Positions 1 to 8,782 of a DNA stretch of 64,000 nucleotides are shown here, piece by piece. The DNA is from Leptofilum sp041748655. GTDB taxonomy: Bacteria; Chloroflexota; Anaerolineae; Promineifilales; Promineifilaceae. The stretch's first letter is position 1; each line of letters starts with the position of its first letter. The DNA lies in assembly GCA_041748655.1 (NCBI GenBank), contig JBGTCV010000138.1:10053-74052 (forward strand). Direction: 5' to 3'. The translations under genes were made by a program, and so were the position numbers. The notes below the pieces were generated by a model, which worked only from the letters and a program-made list of their open reading frames with translations, ran no database searches and was not told the origin of the DNA.

Positions 1-582
1 GAGCAGCGCATGCGCGACGCCCAGGCAGATGTAGACGAACGGCGGCAGGCCTGGTTGAAAGAGGCCCGCGCCGAAATCGACGAAACGCGCACCCATTGGC
101 ACAAGGCGCTGGCAGAAGAAAAGGAAGCTTATCTGCAACTGGCGCGGCAGCAGGTGGGGCAGCAATCGTACAACATTATCCGCCGCGCCCTCAGCGATCT
201 GGCCGATGCTGAGCTGGAAGCCCACGTTTTGCAGGTTTTTCTGGCGCGGCTGGCGGAGCTGCCCTCCGCTGAACTCCAGGTCTTTCATGAAGCTTTGCGC
301 CGGGAAGGTGCCGTTCTGACGTTGAAAAGCGCCTTCAAGCTAGACAAAACCCAGTGGCAGGCGCTGCGTCAGGCTATCTTTGCCCAGTTTGGCGTGGGCC
401 AGCCTATTCAGGTGCAAAATACGCCAGATTTAATCTGCGGCCTGGAGTTGGTGGTGCCAGGGCACAAGCTGGCCTGGAGCCTGGCCAGCTATCTGGATGC
501 GTTGGAAGAGGCGCTGGACAGCGCTTTGCTGGAGATTGCCGCCCCGAACGAGGTTGCCCGAGAGGGAGAGCCAGATGGCTGA
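1..582 (+). CDS. atpF: N-type ATPase subunit b (b/delta-like), 5' end outside window
   Basis: The reading frame is open at the left edge, so only the C-terminal part of the gene is present. The first visible third is highly charged and helical (many Glu, Arg, Ala and Gln), as in the peripheral stalk of subunit b. The rest resembles a delta-like region (L-x-x-A-L-R-R-E-G, then a globular end). In N-type (alternate, probably Na+-translocating) F1Fo-ATPases no separate delta gene exists and a long b subunit precedes atpA, which is the order seen here. The stop overlaps the atpA start by 8 bp, implying translational coupling. Assignment rests on context plus composition; a plain F-type b-delta fusion is the alternative. 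Confidence 0.8.
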   Translation, partial: EQRMRDAQADVDERRQAWLKEARAEIDETRTHWHKALAEEKEAYLQLARQQVGQQSYNIIRRALSDLADAELEAHVLQVFLARLAELPSAELQVFHEALRREGAVLTLKSAFKLDKTQWQALRQAIFAQFGVGQPIQVQNTPDLICGLELVVPGHKLAWSLASYLDALEEALDSALLEIAAPNEVAREGEPDG

Positions 583-2137
583 CGGTGGCTTATTACACAC
601 CCTGCTGCACGACACAACGGCCGTTCTGGCCCAGGCTCAGGAACAGGCGCGGCCACGGCTGCAAATTCAGGAAGTGGGGCACGTCAGCTACGTAGGGCAT
701 GGCATTGCCCGCGTGCAGGGGCTGCCCAAAGTACAGGCCGAGGAGTTGATTCGCTTTTCCGATGGCCTGACGGGCATGGCTTTTAATCTGGATGAGACAG
801 AGATTGGGGTCATTTTGCTGGGCGGTAGCCAGCATTTGCGGGCCGGGGATGAGGTGCGACGGCTGCACCGGGTGCTGGATGTGCCGGTGGGCGAGGGGAT
901 GCTGGGTCGGGTGCTGGACCCCACGGGACGGCCGTTAGACGGTGGTGGTCCCATCTATACCGTTGAACGCTGGCCGGTGGAGCGAGACGTCACGCCCATT
1001 ATGGACCGCGCTCCGGTGACGGTGCCGCTGCAAACCGGCCTGAAAGCGGTCGACGCCCTGATTCCGGTAGGGCGTGGCCAGCGCGAGCTGATTTTGGGGG
1101 ATAGGCAAACGGGGAAAACGGCCGTTGCCCTCGACACCATCCTCAACCAGGCCGACAAAAACGTACGCTGCGTCTACTGCGCCATCGGCCAGCGCAGTTC
1201 GGCCGTAGCCGGGGTGATCGCCGATTTGCGCCAGCGCGGGGCAATGGCGTACACCACCGTCGTGGTGGCCGCTGGGGAAGATCCGCCCGGCCTGGAATTT
1301 ATTGCCCCGTATGCCGCCACCACCATTGCCGAATATTTCATGGAGCAGGGCCACGATGTGCTGATCGTTTACGACGACCTGACGCGCCACGCCTGGGCCT
1401 ACCGTGAGCTTTCGCTGCTGCTGCGCCGCCCACCCGGCCGCGAGGCGTTCCCCGGCGACATCTTCTACCTCCATGCCCGGCTGCTGGAACGCTCTACCCG
1501 GCTGCGCCCGGAGCTAGGTGGCGGTTCGCTAACGGCGCTGCCGATTGTGGAAACAGAAGCACAAAACGTTTCAGCCTATATTCCTACCAACATCATTTCC
1601 ATCACCGATGGCCAGATTTATCTCTCGCCCGACCTGGCTCAAAAAGGCGTGCTGCCCGCTGTAGACGTGGGGCGCTCAGTTTCCCGCGTAGGTGGCAAAA
1701 CGCAGCTGCCCGCCTACCGGGCCGTGGCTGGCGATTTGCGCCTAGCCTACAGCCAGTTTGAGGAGCTGGAAAGCTTTGCCCGCTTTGGTACGCGCCTGGA
1801 TGAGGCTACGCGCCAGGCGATTGAGCGGGGCCGTCGGGTGCGCGAGGTGCTGAAGCAGCCGCAGTTTGAGCCGCTGCCGGTGGCTGAACAGATCGCGGTG
1901 CTGCTGGCGGTGACGGCTGGTTTGTTTGACGATTTGCCGCTAACGGACATCAAGTCGATCAGCCAGCGGGTACGGGAACGGGTGGTGCGGGAGGAAACGG
2001 CCGTTTGCCGACGCATTGAACAGGGTGAAAAATTGAGCGATGCCGACCGGGAAACGCTTTTGCAGCGGATTGGAGCGGTAATCAGTGAGCAGGAATCAGT
2101 AATCAGTGAGCAGGAATCAGTGGGCAGTGAGCGGTAA
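575..2137 (+). CDS. atpA: F1Fo-ATPase alpha subunit, alternate (N-type)
   Basis: Non-catalytic nucleotide-binding subunit of the F1 head. The 520-residue product has the alpha-type P-loop GDRQTGKT at residues 175-182 and a conserved alpha fold throughout. I chose the ATG at 575 because a purine-rich AGAGGGAG lies just upstream and the start overlaps the atpF stop. The order b-alpha-gamma with no delta gene points to the N-ATPase class, probably sodium-pumping, which is an inference because the c subunit lies outside the window. The C-terminus is odd: the last 17 or so codons are made of a tandem 7-residue unit (VISEQES) derived from an interspersed intergenic repeat that has grown into the gene and now supplies its end. 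Confidence 0.95.
   Translation: MADGGLLHTLLHDTTAVLAQAQEQARPRLQIQEVGHVSYVGHGIARVQGLPKVQAEELIRFSDGLTGMAFNLDETEIGVILLGGSQHLRAGDEVRRLHRVLDVPVGEGMLGRVLDPTGRPLDGGGPIYTVERWPVERDVTPIMDRAPVTVPLQTGLKAVDALIPVGRGQRELILGDRQTGKTAVALDTILNQADKNVRCVYCAIGQRSSAVAGVIADLRQRGAMAYTTVVVAAGEDPPGLEFIAPYAATTIAEYFMEQGHDVLIVYDDLTRHAWAYRELSLLLRRPPGREAFPGDIFYLHARLLERSTRLRPELGGGSLTALPIVETEAQNVSAYIPTNIISITDGQIYLSPDLAQKGVLPAVDVGRSVSRVGGKTQLPAYRAVAGDLRLAYSQFEELESFARFGTRLDEATRQAIERGRRVREVLKQPQFEPLPVAEQIAVLLAVTAGLFDDLPLTDIKSISQRVRERVVREETAVCRRIEQGEKLSDADRETLLQRIGAVISEQESVISEQESVGSER
2080..2121 (+). repeat. Tandem 21-bp repeat at the 3' end of atpA
   Basis: Two perfect, adjacent 21-bp units (2080-2100 and 2101-2121), built around AATCAGTGAGCAGG, end the atpA reading frame. 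They belong to the CAGTAATCAGTGA repeat family found between genes at about 14.5, 17.6 and 49.9 kb. Because 21 is a multiple of three the frame survives and encodes a repeated heptapeptide. Confidence 0.85.
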
Positions 2138-2181
2138 AAGAGTGGCGGATAATTGTCAATTGCAAATGAACGATAGGTAGC

Positions 2182-3090
2182 ATGGAAAGCATCGAAGAGA
2201 TTCGGCGGCGAATTAAAAATGCGGGGGATCTGCACGCCATTGTGCGCACGATGCGGGCGTTAGCCATGACCAGCATTCGCCAGTACGAGCGGGCTGTAGA
2301 ATCGCTGACGGATTATTACCGCACGACGGAAATGGGGTTGAACGTGGTGTTGACAACGGCCGTACGGGAAGGGTACGCCCTGCCGCCCGCCGCCCGCAAA
2401 CCCGTGGCCCGGCAAGGAACCGCCATTCTTGTCTTCGGCTCCGACCAGAGCATGTGTGGCCAGCTCAACGAACAGATCGCCAACTACACGGCTGAAAAGC
2501 TGACTCGTCTGGGCATTCCGCAGCACAACCTGCACATCATTGCCAGCGGCGCTCGCGTGGTGCCGCCGCTGGCTGATCAGGGGCTGGACGTGGTGAATCT
2601 GTTCAGCGTACCGGGCAGCGTCGATGCCATTACGCCGATGGTGCAGGAGCTGCTGCTGCGCAGTGACGAATGGCGCAGCCAGACCACCGAACCACGCATC
2701 GAGCAAATCTTCCTCTTTTACAACCAGCTGCAATCGACCGTTGCTTACCGGCCAAGAATGCATCGCCTGCTGCCCATCAACCTGAAGCAGCTGCGCCACC
2801 TGGAAAAGCAGCCCTGGCCTACCCCGGTTCTGCCCACTTTTAGCATGGATTGGCAGCCTTTGCTTTCTGCGCTGCTGCGCGAACACCTTTTTGTCTCTCT
2901 TTTCCGGGCCTTTGCCGAATCATTGGCCAGCGAAAACGCCGCCCGCCTTGTCTCCATGCAGGCGGCCGAACGCAACATTGAAGAGCGGCTGGACGAGCTA
3001 AACAAGCTGTACCATCATCAGCGGCAAAATGCCATCACCAGCGAGTTAATGGACATTATCTCGGGCTTTGAGCTGCTCAATCAGGAGTAA
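2182..3090 (+). CDS. atpG: F1Fo-ATPase gamma subunit (N-type)
   Basis: Central rotor shaft of F1. The 302-residue protein begins with the gamma signature of an amphipathic helix (MESIEEIRRRIKNAGDLHAI) and ends with the pairing C-terminal helix, in which ERLDELNKLYHHQRQNAIT and the E-L-M-D-I-I-S-G-F motif are conserved. It follows atpA after 44 bp and is the usual last gene of N-ATPase operons. The start is preceded only by a weak TAGGTAG ribosome site. Sequence is diverged from housekeeping gamma subunits in the middle Rossmann-like part, as expected for the N-type. Confidence 0.92.
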   Translation: MESIEEIRRRIKNAGDLHAIVRTMRALAMTSIRQYERAVESLTDYYRTTEMGLNVVLTTAVREGYALPPAARKPVARQGTAILVFGSDQSMCGQLNEQIANYTAEKLTRLGIPQHNLHIIASGARVVPPLADQGLDVVNLFSVPGSVDAITPMVQELLLRSDEWRSQTTEPRIEQIFLFYNQLQSTVAYRPRMHRLLPINLKQLRHLEKQPWPTPVLPTFSMDWQPLLSALLREHLFVSLFRAFAESLASENAARLVSMQAAERNIEERLDELNKLYHHQRQNAITSELMDIISGFELLNQE

Positions 3091-3095
3091 GGTAA

Positions 3096-3797
3096 ATGTC
3101 AGAAAAAGCACCCCTATCAAACGGCCGTCTAGAGGCAGTTCACGAATGGATTGTTAACCATGATGAGAGCTGGCTGTTTGTTGTTTTGTACATTGGCCTG
3201 GCCGTAGTGCTAAGCATCTGGATCAGCCTGTTTTGGCTGGTGGCTGTGGTGTTGGTCCACTTTATCTTTGAGCTTATTCGCCAGCGTCGCCTTTTTGCCA
3301 GCCGCCGACGCATTTGGGGCGAGGCGCTCTGGGAGCTAAAGCTGGATATTGCCCTGGTTTTGTTTGCGCTGGTGGTTTCTTTGTACATGGATTTGGCTTT
3401 AGGGGTGGTTGGCTTGCAGTCGGCGGCGCGGGCGGGTTCGGCGGCGCAGGCGGGGTTGCGCGGTGGGGCGCGCTTTGCCGCCTGGCAGCGTCTCATTCGG
3501 GGCGTCATGCTGTCGGTGGATGATGTGGCTCAGGTGGCGCGGGTTGTGGCCAGGGGCAAGGCCAATGATCAGCCGACAGACGATTCCGGGGATGAGCCTG
3601 AAGCTGGTGGGGCAGTTGTGCCTAGCTGGCGGCAGAACTGGGGCAAGGGTGATTGGATCGCTGTGGGTATGGCGCTTGTTTGCCTGGCACTTTTACTGAT
3701 TACGCCGCTGATAACGGAGCATACACCCGTTTCCACCCTCATCGCCCTGGTGACCGAACTGCATCCTTATCCCGCCTGGAGCGCTGCCCCGGAGTAA
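3096..3797 (+). CDS. Hypothetical integral membrane protein behind the ATPase operon
   Basis: I do not recognise this 233-residue protein. It has hydrophobic segments at about residues 26-60 (probably two helices), 77-105 and 188-210, an Ala/Gly-rich stretch and an acidic loop between them. It starts 5 bp after atpG with a good AGGAG site, so it is very likely the last cistron of the ATP synthase operon. Whether it helps assembly, as AtpQ/AtpR-type small proteins do upstream in such operons, cannot be told from sequence. Its stop lies 6 bp from the stop of the convergent Na/Pi symporter gene. Confidence 0.75.
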   Translation: MSEKAPLSNGRLEAVHEWIVNHDESWLFVVLYIGLAVVLSIWISLFWLVAVVLVHFIFELIRQRRLFASRRRIWGEALWELKLDIALVLFALVVSLYMDLALGVVGLQSAARAGSAAQAGLRGGARFAAWQRLIRGVMLSVDDVAQVARVVARGKANDQPTDDSGDEPEAGGAVVPSWRQNWGKGDWIAVGMALVCLALLLITPLITEHTPVSTLIALVTELHPYPAWSAAPE

Positions 3798-3803
3798 CCA
3801 GGC

Positions 3804-5480
3804 TTATTCAGGCTCAGCGACGCCGGAGAGTTCATGGGCTGGTTCTGGGTCCTCATAAACGGCCGTTTCTAACATCTCTTCCTTGCTAGATAAATCGGTC
3901 AAATGGTGCAGGGTGCGCCAGCTGTGGTAGCCCACACGGTCAACCCAGCGCATTGACTCCAGCTGGCGCTGCGCCTCATCTGGCTGCACCTCGCCAGCTG
4001 CTGTTTCCGCCAGCATTTGTGCCCGCTGGTGGCGGCGGGTTTCCGCCAGCTGTGCCGATGCCTGGGCTAACGTTGACACCAGCGCCTCTGTCTCAGATCC
4101 ATTTTGCGGTAACTGGGTAACGGCCGTTTGCAGCAAATCAGCCAAACGCCCCGCCGCCGCCTTGACCTCTCCCCCATAAATGGGCTGGTCCGACTCCAAA
4201 CAGGCTTCCAGCAGCCTGTCCACATGGTCCCCGGCATGGAGCAGCGCCAAACGGCGAGTATACACACCGGGCTGATGGCCAGGTAAATGGACTTTCCCTA
4301 AAAACCGGCTGGTTTCATTCATTGCCGCCTGAGCCGTCGCCAGATGTTCCCGATTTTGCCGATCTTGCGAGCCATCGCGCAACAGCGCCAAAGCTGCTTG
4401 CAAAGTCACCAGCACAATTTCCTCCAGGGCACGGGCCGCTGCTTCGACGGCCACGTCTGGAATTTGCAGCAGCGATTTATCGAGATGGCGCGTCAGTACA
4501 GGCCCCTGGTCTGGAATCAGCCGCACAATCAGGCGGGCAAAGGGGGCGGTAAAGGGTAAAAAGAGGAGCGCCCCCACCAGGTTAAAGATGGTGTGAAACA
4601 GGGCAATAAACATGGCGGGTTCATCCGCATCCAACACGCTGCCCAGAAAGGCGACCAAAGTCAGCAAAGCACGGGCGCTCACAAAAGCAAGCAGCCCGGT
4701 GACTAGGTTGAAGAGGATATGGGCCATCGCGGTGCGCCGGGCCGGAATGGATGCCCCCGCTGAAGCGAGAACGGCCGTTACCGTGGTCCCCACATTTTGC
4801 CCAATCACCAGGTAAGCCGCCTGCTCCAGCCCAATCGCCCCGCTGTGCAGCGCCGTCAGCGTCAATGCCACCGCCGCGCTGGAAGATTGCAGCAGCACGG
4901 TCATGAGCGCCCCGATGAGCGCCAGCCCAAGGCGGCCGCCCAGCGTGGCATGGGAAAAGCCCGTCAGGTCAATATCCTGCGCCAGGTCTCCCATGCCTTC
5001 CTGCAAAAAATCGATCCCGATGAAAATGAGGCCAAAGCCTACCAGCGCCATGCCTATATGAGCGCGACGGCCGTTTCCCAACAAACGCATCAGCGCCCCA
5101 ACCCCAATAAAAGGAAGCGCCATCACACTGACGTTCAGCTTAAATCCCAGCAGTGATACAATCCAGCCGGTGCTGGTGGTGCCCACGTTGGCCCCAATGA
5201 TGACCCCAATCGCCGCCGCAAAGGAGAGTAACCCGGCGCTGACAAAGCCGATAGTGGTAATGGTGGTGGCACTGGAAGATTGCACCAGCGCTGTCAACCC
5301 TACGCCAGAGGCAAAGGCAGAGGCCGTGGTGCCCGTGGATCGCTCCAAAACAGCCTGCAACGAGCGGCCCGCCGCCGCCTTCAGCCCGTCGGACATTAAA
5401 ATCATCCCGACCAGAAATAAACCAACGCCGCCGAGCAGGTAGGGGAAAATGGAAAACAAAGTGGGGATTGCCTCAGCCAT
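3804..5480 (-). CDS. Na+/phosphate symporter, PhoU-like C-terminal domain
   Basis: Predicted inner-membrane sodium-dependent phosphate transporter of the NptA/PNaS (Na/Pi-cotransporter II-related) family. The N-terminal 310 residues contain two inverted transporter repeats, each with the diagnostic Gln-Ser-Ser motif (ALVQSSSATT and VLLQSSSAAV), and Gly-Ala-Asn-Val-Gly-Thr-Thr / Gly-Gln-Asn-Val-Gly-Thr-Thr stretches. The remaining 240 residues are helical and PhoU-like, the usual bacterial arrangement. ATG at 5480 has AAGGA seven bases upstream. It is divergent from the response regulator gene and lies near pit-DUF47, which suggests phosphate-related regulation. Confidence 0.93.
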   Translation of the reverse strand: MAEAIPTLFSIFPYLLGGVGLFLVGMILMSDGLKAAAGRSLQAVLERSTGTTASAFASGVGLTALVQSSSATTITTIGFVSAGLLSFAAAIGVIIGANVGTTSTGWIVSLLGFKLNVSVMALPFIGVGALMRLLGNGRRAHIGMALVGFGLIFIGIDFLQEGMGDLAQDIDLTGFSHATLGGRLGLALIGALMTVLLQSSSAAVALTLTALHSGAIGLEQAAYLVIGQNVGTTVTAVLASAGASIPARRTAMAHILFNLVTGLLAFVSARALLTLVAFLGSVLDADEPAMFIALFHTIFNLVGALLFLPFTAPFARLIVRLIPDQGPVLTRHLDKSLLQIPDVAVEAAARALEEIVLVTLQAALALLRDGSQDRQNREHLATAQAAMNETSRFLGKVHLPGHQPGVYTRRLALLHAGDHVDRLLEACLESDQPIYGGEVKAAAGRLADLLQTAVTQLPQNGSETEALVSTLAQASAQLAETRRHQRAQMLAETAAGEVQPDEAQRQLESMRWVDRVGYHSWRTLHHLTDLSSKEEMLETAVYEDPEPAHELSGVAEPE

Positions 5481-5627
5481 AGGCGTCCTTATGCAGCGAT
5501 TAAACAGTGTCCGGGGCGGCTATTTAACCCGTCAACACTGGTTCACAACGTGAGATTTTGCCAACTGGCAGTATACCCCATCAACCAAGAGAAAGGCTAT
5601 ATGAGTGAAAAAACCCCGCCCATTTAA

Positions 5628-5657
5628 CGTCGCCAGGCGCGAAGCGCCGAGGCGACG
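5628..5657. other. GC-rich hairpin upstream of response regulator gene
   Basis: CGTCGCC-A-GGCGC-GAA-GCGCC-GA-GGCGACG forms a near-perfect 12-bp stem with a GAA loop. It has no T-tract, so it is not a typical terminator. It sits in the 288-bp divergent region between the Na/Pi symporter and the response regulator; role unknown. Confidence 0.6.
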
Positions 5658-5732
5658 GCGTACCCGGCGTGAGGTTGGGCTTAACAAAAGTTGCCGGAAC
5701 AGACCTGAAATGAGCCAAGATAGGCAAACTAG

Positions 5733-5761
5733 TTGCCTTCTACCTCCTGCTGTATTAGTAT
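5733..5761 (+). promoter_or_regulatory. Possible promoter of response regulator, leaderless type
   Basis: TTGCCT, 17 bp, TAGTAT, then exactly 7 nt to the ATG at 5769. Each hexamer matches the consensus at four of six positions. There is no Shine-Dalgarno sequence, which fits a leaderless transcript, but the match is weak on its own. Confidence 0.4.
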
Positions 5762-5768
5762 TCTGGTT

Positions 5769-6491
5769 ATGTTGATTGGCCATGCTGAAGATGCCACTAT
5801 TAAGTTATTGGTTGTTGATGACAACATCTCTATATTACGGGCTGTAGAGTTAGCTCTGCGGCGTGAAGCGTTTGTGGTGCATACGGCCGTTTCTGGCGAA
5901 GAAGCGCTGGCTGTTATTTCCCGTACAGGGCTGCCCCACCTGGCCATCATCGACCTGAATATGCCTGGTATGGATGGGTTTGAACTGTGCGAAGCCCTCC
6001 ACGAGTTTTCCGATTTACCCATCATCATGCTCACCGCCATCGACGATGAAGAAACGGTTGTATTTGGTCTGGATCGGTATGCTGAAGATTACATTGTAAA
6101 GCCATTTCGCCCCGCCGAGCTTATCGCACGGGTACGCCGGGTGCTGCGCCGCATGGGGGATTTTGCCTACACTCTGGAGCCACTTATCAAAGTAGATGAC
6201 AATTTACAGGTCGATTTTCCCAATCGCAAAGCGTTTGTGGCTGAACGACCGGTGCAGCTTACCCCTACCGAGGCCAAACTGCTCTACATCCTCATGCGCA
6301 ATGCCGGGCGCACGGTGACCAACGGCTTTTTGCTGCGTCGCGTCTGGCCGATGGACGATGCCTTTGAGGATCGGCTGCACACCCATATTTACCGCCTCCG
6401 CCGCAAAATTGAAGTTTCCCCGAAGGATCCCCATTACATCATTTCTGATTGGGGCACCGGATACAGTTTTCTGTCCCATCAAGAAGCATAA
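5769..6491 (+). CDS. OmpR/PhoB-family response regulator (orphan)
   Basis: Transcription factor with an N-terminal receiver domain and a C-terminal winged helix. Visible receiver residues are the acidic pair Asp17-Asp18, the phospho-acceptor Asp62 (IIDLNMPGMDG), the Thr of IIMLTA and the Lys of DYIVKPF. The effector domain runs from about residue 140, with the recognition-helix pattern R-L-H-T-H-I-Y-R-L-R-R-K-I and the final wing G-T-G-Y-S-F. I used the ATG at 5769; a longer in-frame start 36 bp upstream would add residues without family support. No histidine kinase gene is adjacent, unlike most PhoB-type pairs. The divergent Na/Pi symporter gene makes phosphate control plausible. Confidence 0.93.
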   Translation: MLIGHAEDATIKLLVVDDNISILRAVELALRREAFVVHTAVSGEEALAVISRTGLPHLAIIDLNMPGMDGFELCEALHEFSDLPIIMLTAIDDEETVVFGLDRYAEDYIVKPFRPAELIARVRRVLRRMGDFAYTLEPLIKVDDNLQVDFPNRKAFVAERPVQLTPTEAKLLYILMRNAGRTVTNGFLLRRVWPMDDAFEDRLHTHIYRLRRKIEVSPKDPHYIISDWGTGYSFLSHQEA

Positions 6492-6706
6492 TCTACCCAA
6501 ACAGCTGGTTACGGCCGTTCACCCCGCCCCATACAGAATCCCTTAGATAGCTATCCCATCTGACAAAATAAATCAGTAATCCCTAACCTTCGTTAGATGG
6601 CAGCGCACGGCTGTTCATACATCATGTAAGGCAGTATTCCATCATCAGCTGCGCGGTTAACCAGACCGCGTTGTGGCTGATCAATACCTAAATCGAGGGA
6701 TCCGCC

Positions 6707-7942
6707 GTGCTGAAAACAGTTCAATTCGACACAATTCATCAGGTTCAAACGACAAATGCATACGATCATGCGGTGGTCATTGGCAGCGGGATTGCTGGCT
6801 TAACGGCCGTTCGTGTCTTAAGCGATTACTTCAACCAGGTCACCATTATTGAGCGGGACAGGCTGCAGGCCCCACACGATTACCGCCGGGGCGTGCCACA
6901 GGGTCGCCATGCCCACACGCTGATACCGCGCGGGCAGGCTATTTTAGAGCAGCTTTTTCCTGGATTGCTGGCAGAAATGGCGGACAGCGGGGCTGTGGCA
7001 ATCAATGCAGAAACCGATATCGCTTACTTTCATAACGGCCGTTGGCAAACCCCTCAGCGGCGCACCACCAGCATCGCCAGCAGCCGACCGCTGCTGGAAT
7101 CTATCATGCGGCAGCGCGTCATGGCTTTGCCCAACGTCTCCGTCATTACCAGCTGCAACGTGGTGGGGCTAAAAACCGATGCGGCAGGCAAGCGAGTTAC
7201 TGGCCTGCGGCTGCGACCCCGACGCGACGCTGAGCGGACCGAAAACGAGGTTGTTGCCAATCTGGTGGTAGACACCAGCGGACGCAGCTCTAAAGCACCG
7301 CAGTGGCTGGCAGATCTCGGTTTTACCCCGCCAGAAGAGTGGCGGATCAATTCGTTTGTGGCCTATACCTCCCGACTGTACCAACGTCCAGCAGATTTTG
7401 ATGGTGGCTGGAAGACGCTTTACATTCAGCCAGAACCGCCACGCGGCACTCGTGGCGGCATCATTGTACCGTTGGAAAACGGCCGTTGGTGTGCCACGCT
7501 CATTGGTGTCGCTGGTGACGTGCCGCCCAACGACGAAGCCGGTTTTCTGGAATATGCCCAAAGCTTGCCTTCGCCCAGCTTTTATGAAGCCATTAAAGAC
7601 GCCGAGCCGCTTTCCCAGCCCAGCGGCTTTCAGCAGACAGAAAACCGGGTGCGGCGCTACGACAAGCTGCCCGATTATCTGGATGGCTTCCTGGTATGTG
7701 GTGATGCGGCCATCGCGCTGAACCCCATCTACGCGCAGGGGATGACGGCGGCGGTGCAGGCAGCTAACGCCTTGCGGCAAAGCTTGCAGGCTCAGCAGCA
7801 GCACACACCCGCCAGCCTGGACGGCTTATCGGCCCGGTTTCAGCAAAAGCTGAGTCAGATAAATTACCGGCTGTGGCGCATTGCCACCACCAATGATTGG
7901 GGCTGGCCCATCACCGAAGTGACGGATGATTTGGATGGTTAA
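6707..7942 (+). CDS. FAD-dependent oxidoreductase (monooxygenase / halogenase-like)
   Basis: Flavoprotein of the PHBH / geranylgeranyl-reductase fold. The N-terminal dinucleotide-binding motif VIGSGIAGL (near residue 22) is followed by an acidic strand end (IIERD), and the second FAD motif, C-GDAAIALNPIYAQGM, lies near residue 330. Substrate cannot be told. Start is a GTG preceded by GAGGGA at a good distance. The 215 bp upstream hold one ACGGCCGT octamer and no other clear signal. The SDR gene follows 38 bp downstream but appears to have its own promoter. Full length for the family (411 residues). Confidence 0.85.
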   Translation: MLKTVQFDTIHQVQTTNAYDHAVVIGSGIAGLTAVRVLSDYFNQVTIIERDRLQAPHDYRRGVPQGRHAHTLIPRGQAILEQLFPGLLAEMADSGAVAINAETDIAYFHNGRWQTPQRRTTSIASSRPLLESIMRQRVMALPNVSVITSCNVVGLKTDAAGKRVTGLRLRPRRDAERTENEVVANLVVDTSGRSSKAPQWLADLGFTPPEEWRINSFVAYTSRLYQRPADFDGGWKTLYIQPEPPRGTRGGIIVPLENGRWCATLIGVAGDVPPNDEAGFLEYAQSLPSPSFYEAIKDAEPLSQPSGFQQTENRVRRYDKLPDYLDGFLVCGDAAIALNPIYAQGMTAAVQAANALRQSLQAQQQHTPASLDGLSARFQQKLSQINYRLWRIATTNDWGWPITEVTDDLDG

Positions 7943-7945
7943 CCG

Positions 7946-7973
7946 TTGTCACCCGGTTTGATTGACGTATACT
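7946..7973 (+). promoter_or_regulatory. Promoter of the SDR gene, leaderless type
   Basis: TTGTCA, 16 bp, TATACT, then 7 nt to the ATG at 7981. Both hexamers match the sigma-70 consensus at five of six positions. There is no Shine-Dalgarno sequence, so transcription should begin at or next to the start codon. Confidence 0.6.
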
Positions 7974-7980
7974 GGACGAC

Positions 7981-8655
7981 ATGGAAAACAATCTACAGAA
8001 CAAAGTTGCAATTATTACCGGAGCGGGCCAGGGTTTGGGGGCGATTATTGCCCAGACCCTGGCCGCTGCCGGGGTGCGCGTGGCGGTGAATGACATCAAT
8101 CCAGACCGCGCGGAGCGAACGGCCGCGGCCATTCGCGCTGCCGGGGGGGAAGGGATCGCCGTGGCCGCCGATGTGGCCAACAAGTTTCAATGTGCCCACC
8201 TGGTAGAAACCACCCGCGCCGCGTGGGGCCAGCTGGATATTCTGGTGAACAATGCCGTCGTCATGCCCCGCTCGACCCTGCTAAAGCTGGATGAATGGGA
8301 TTGGAATCGCTGCCTGGAAGTAAACTTGAAGGGCACTTTTTTTATGAGCCAGTTTTGTGGCCGGGTCATGGCGGATGAAAACCAGGCGCGGGGCGGGGTG
8401 ATTATTAATATTGCCTCCACCGCCGGAGTGCAAACCTCCCTGGAAAGCCGGGCGGCGTACTGTGCCAGCAAGGCGGGCGTGGTTGGCTTTAGCCGCGAAT
8501 GTGCCCGCGAGTATGCCCTGTATGGGCTTCGGGTTCACGTGCTGCTGCCGGATGAGGAACGGCCGTTTCTCCCCCACCTGCTCGCCGAAAAAATAGTCAC
8601 TCTCTGCCAACACCCCACCGACGAACTGATCCCCCCATTTGCCTCTGCCGATTAA
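7981..8655 (+). CDS. Short-chain dehydrogenase/reductase
   Basis: Cytoplasmic NAD(P)-dependent oxidoreductase of the classical SDR family. The cofactor motif TGAGQGLG is at residues 13-20, an Asp after strand 2 (VNDIN) favours NAD(H), the catalytic triad is Ser146, Tyr160 and Lys164 (Y-C-A-S-K). The NNAG motif reads NNAV at residues 90-93, a conservative deviation. At 224 residues it is shorter than the usual 250 because the substrate loop after the active site is reduced. Substrate unknown. Probably leaderless (see promoter). Confidence 0.9.
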   Translation: MENNLQNKVAIITGAGQGLGAIIAQTLAAAGVRVAVNDINPDRAERTAAAIRAAGGEGIAVAADVANKFQCAHLVETTRAAWGQLDILVNNAVVMPRSTLLKLDEWDWNRCLEVNLKGTFFMSQFCGRVMADENQARGGVIINIASTAGVQTSLESRAAYCASKAGVVGFSRECAREYALYGLRVHVLLPDEERPFLPHLLAEKIVTLCQHPTDELIPPFASAD

Positions 8656-8676
8656 ATCTACGCCCTGTAGTCGCGG

Positions 8677-8709
8677 TTTCTTGCCGTGTTCCAGAAGCGC
8701 GGCAAGAAA
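8677..8709. terminator. Hairpin downstream of the SDR gene
   Basis: TTTCTTGCCG pairs perfectly with CGGCAAGAAA around a 13-nt loop, 21 bp after the SDR stop. The T-tract is weak, so it may be an inefficient terminator or simply a stabilising 3' structure. Confidence 0.45.
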
Positions 8710-8782
8710 ATGCGGCTGCCGATGGGATAGAGCCGTTGAACCAGGCCGTTTTTTGCAGGAATTTGGGGATGCTTCTATACTG

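Noticed and set aside
5524..5547. A PhoP-like box between the Na/Pi symporter and the response regulator (TTAACC, TCAACA, TTCACA)
   Set aside because: The spacing is 8 and 10 bp instead of 11, and only one hexamer fits the consensus.
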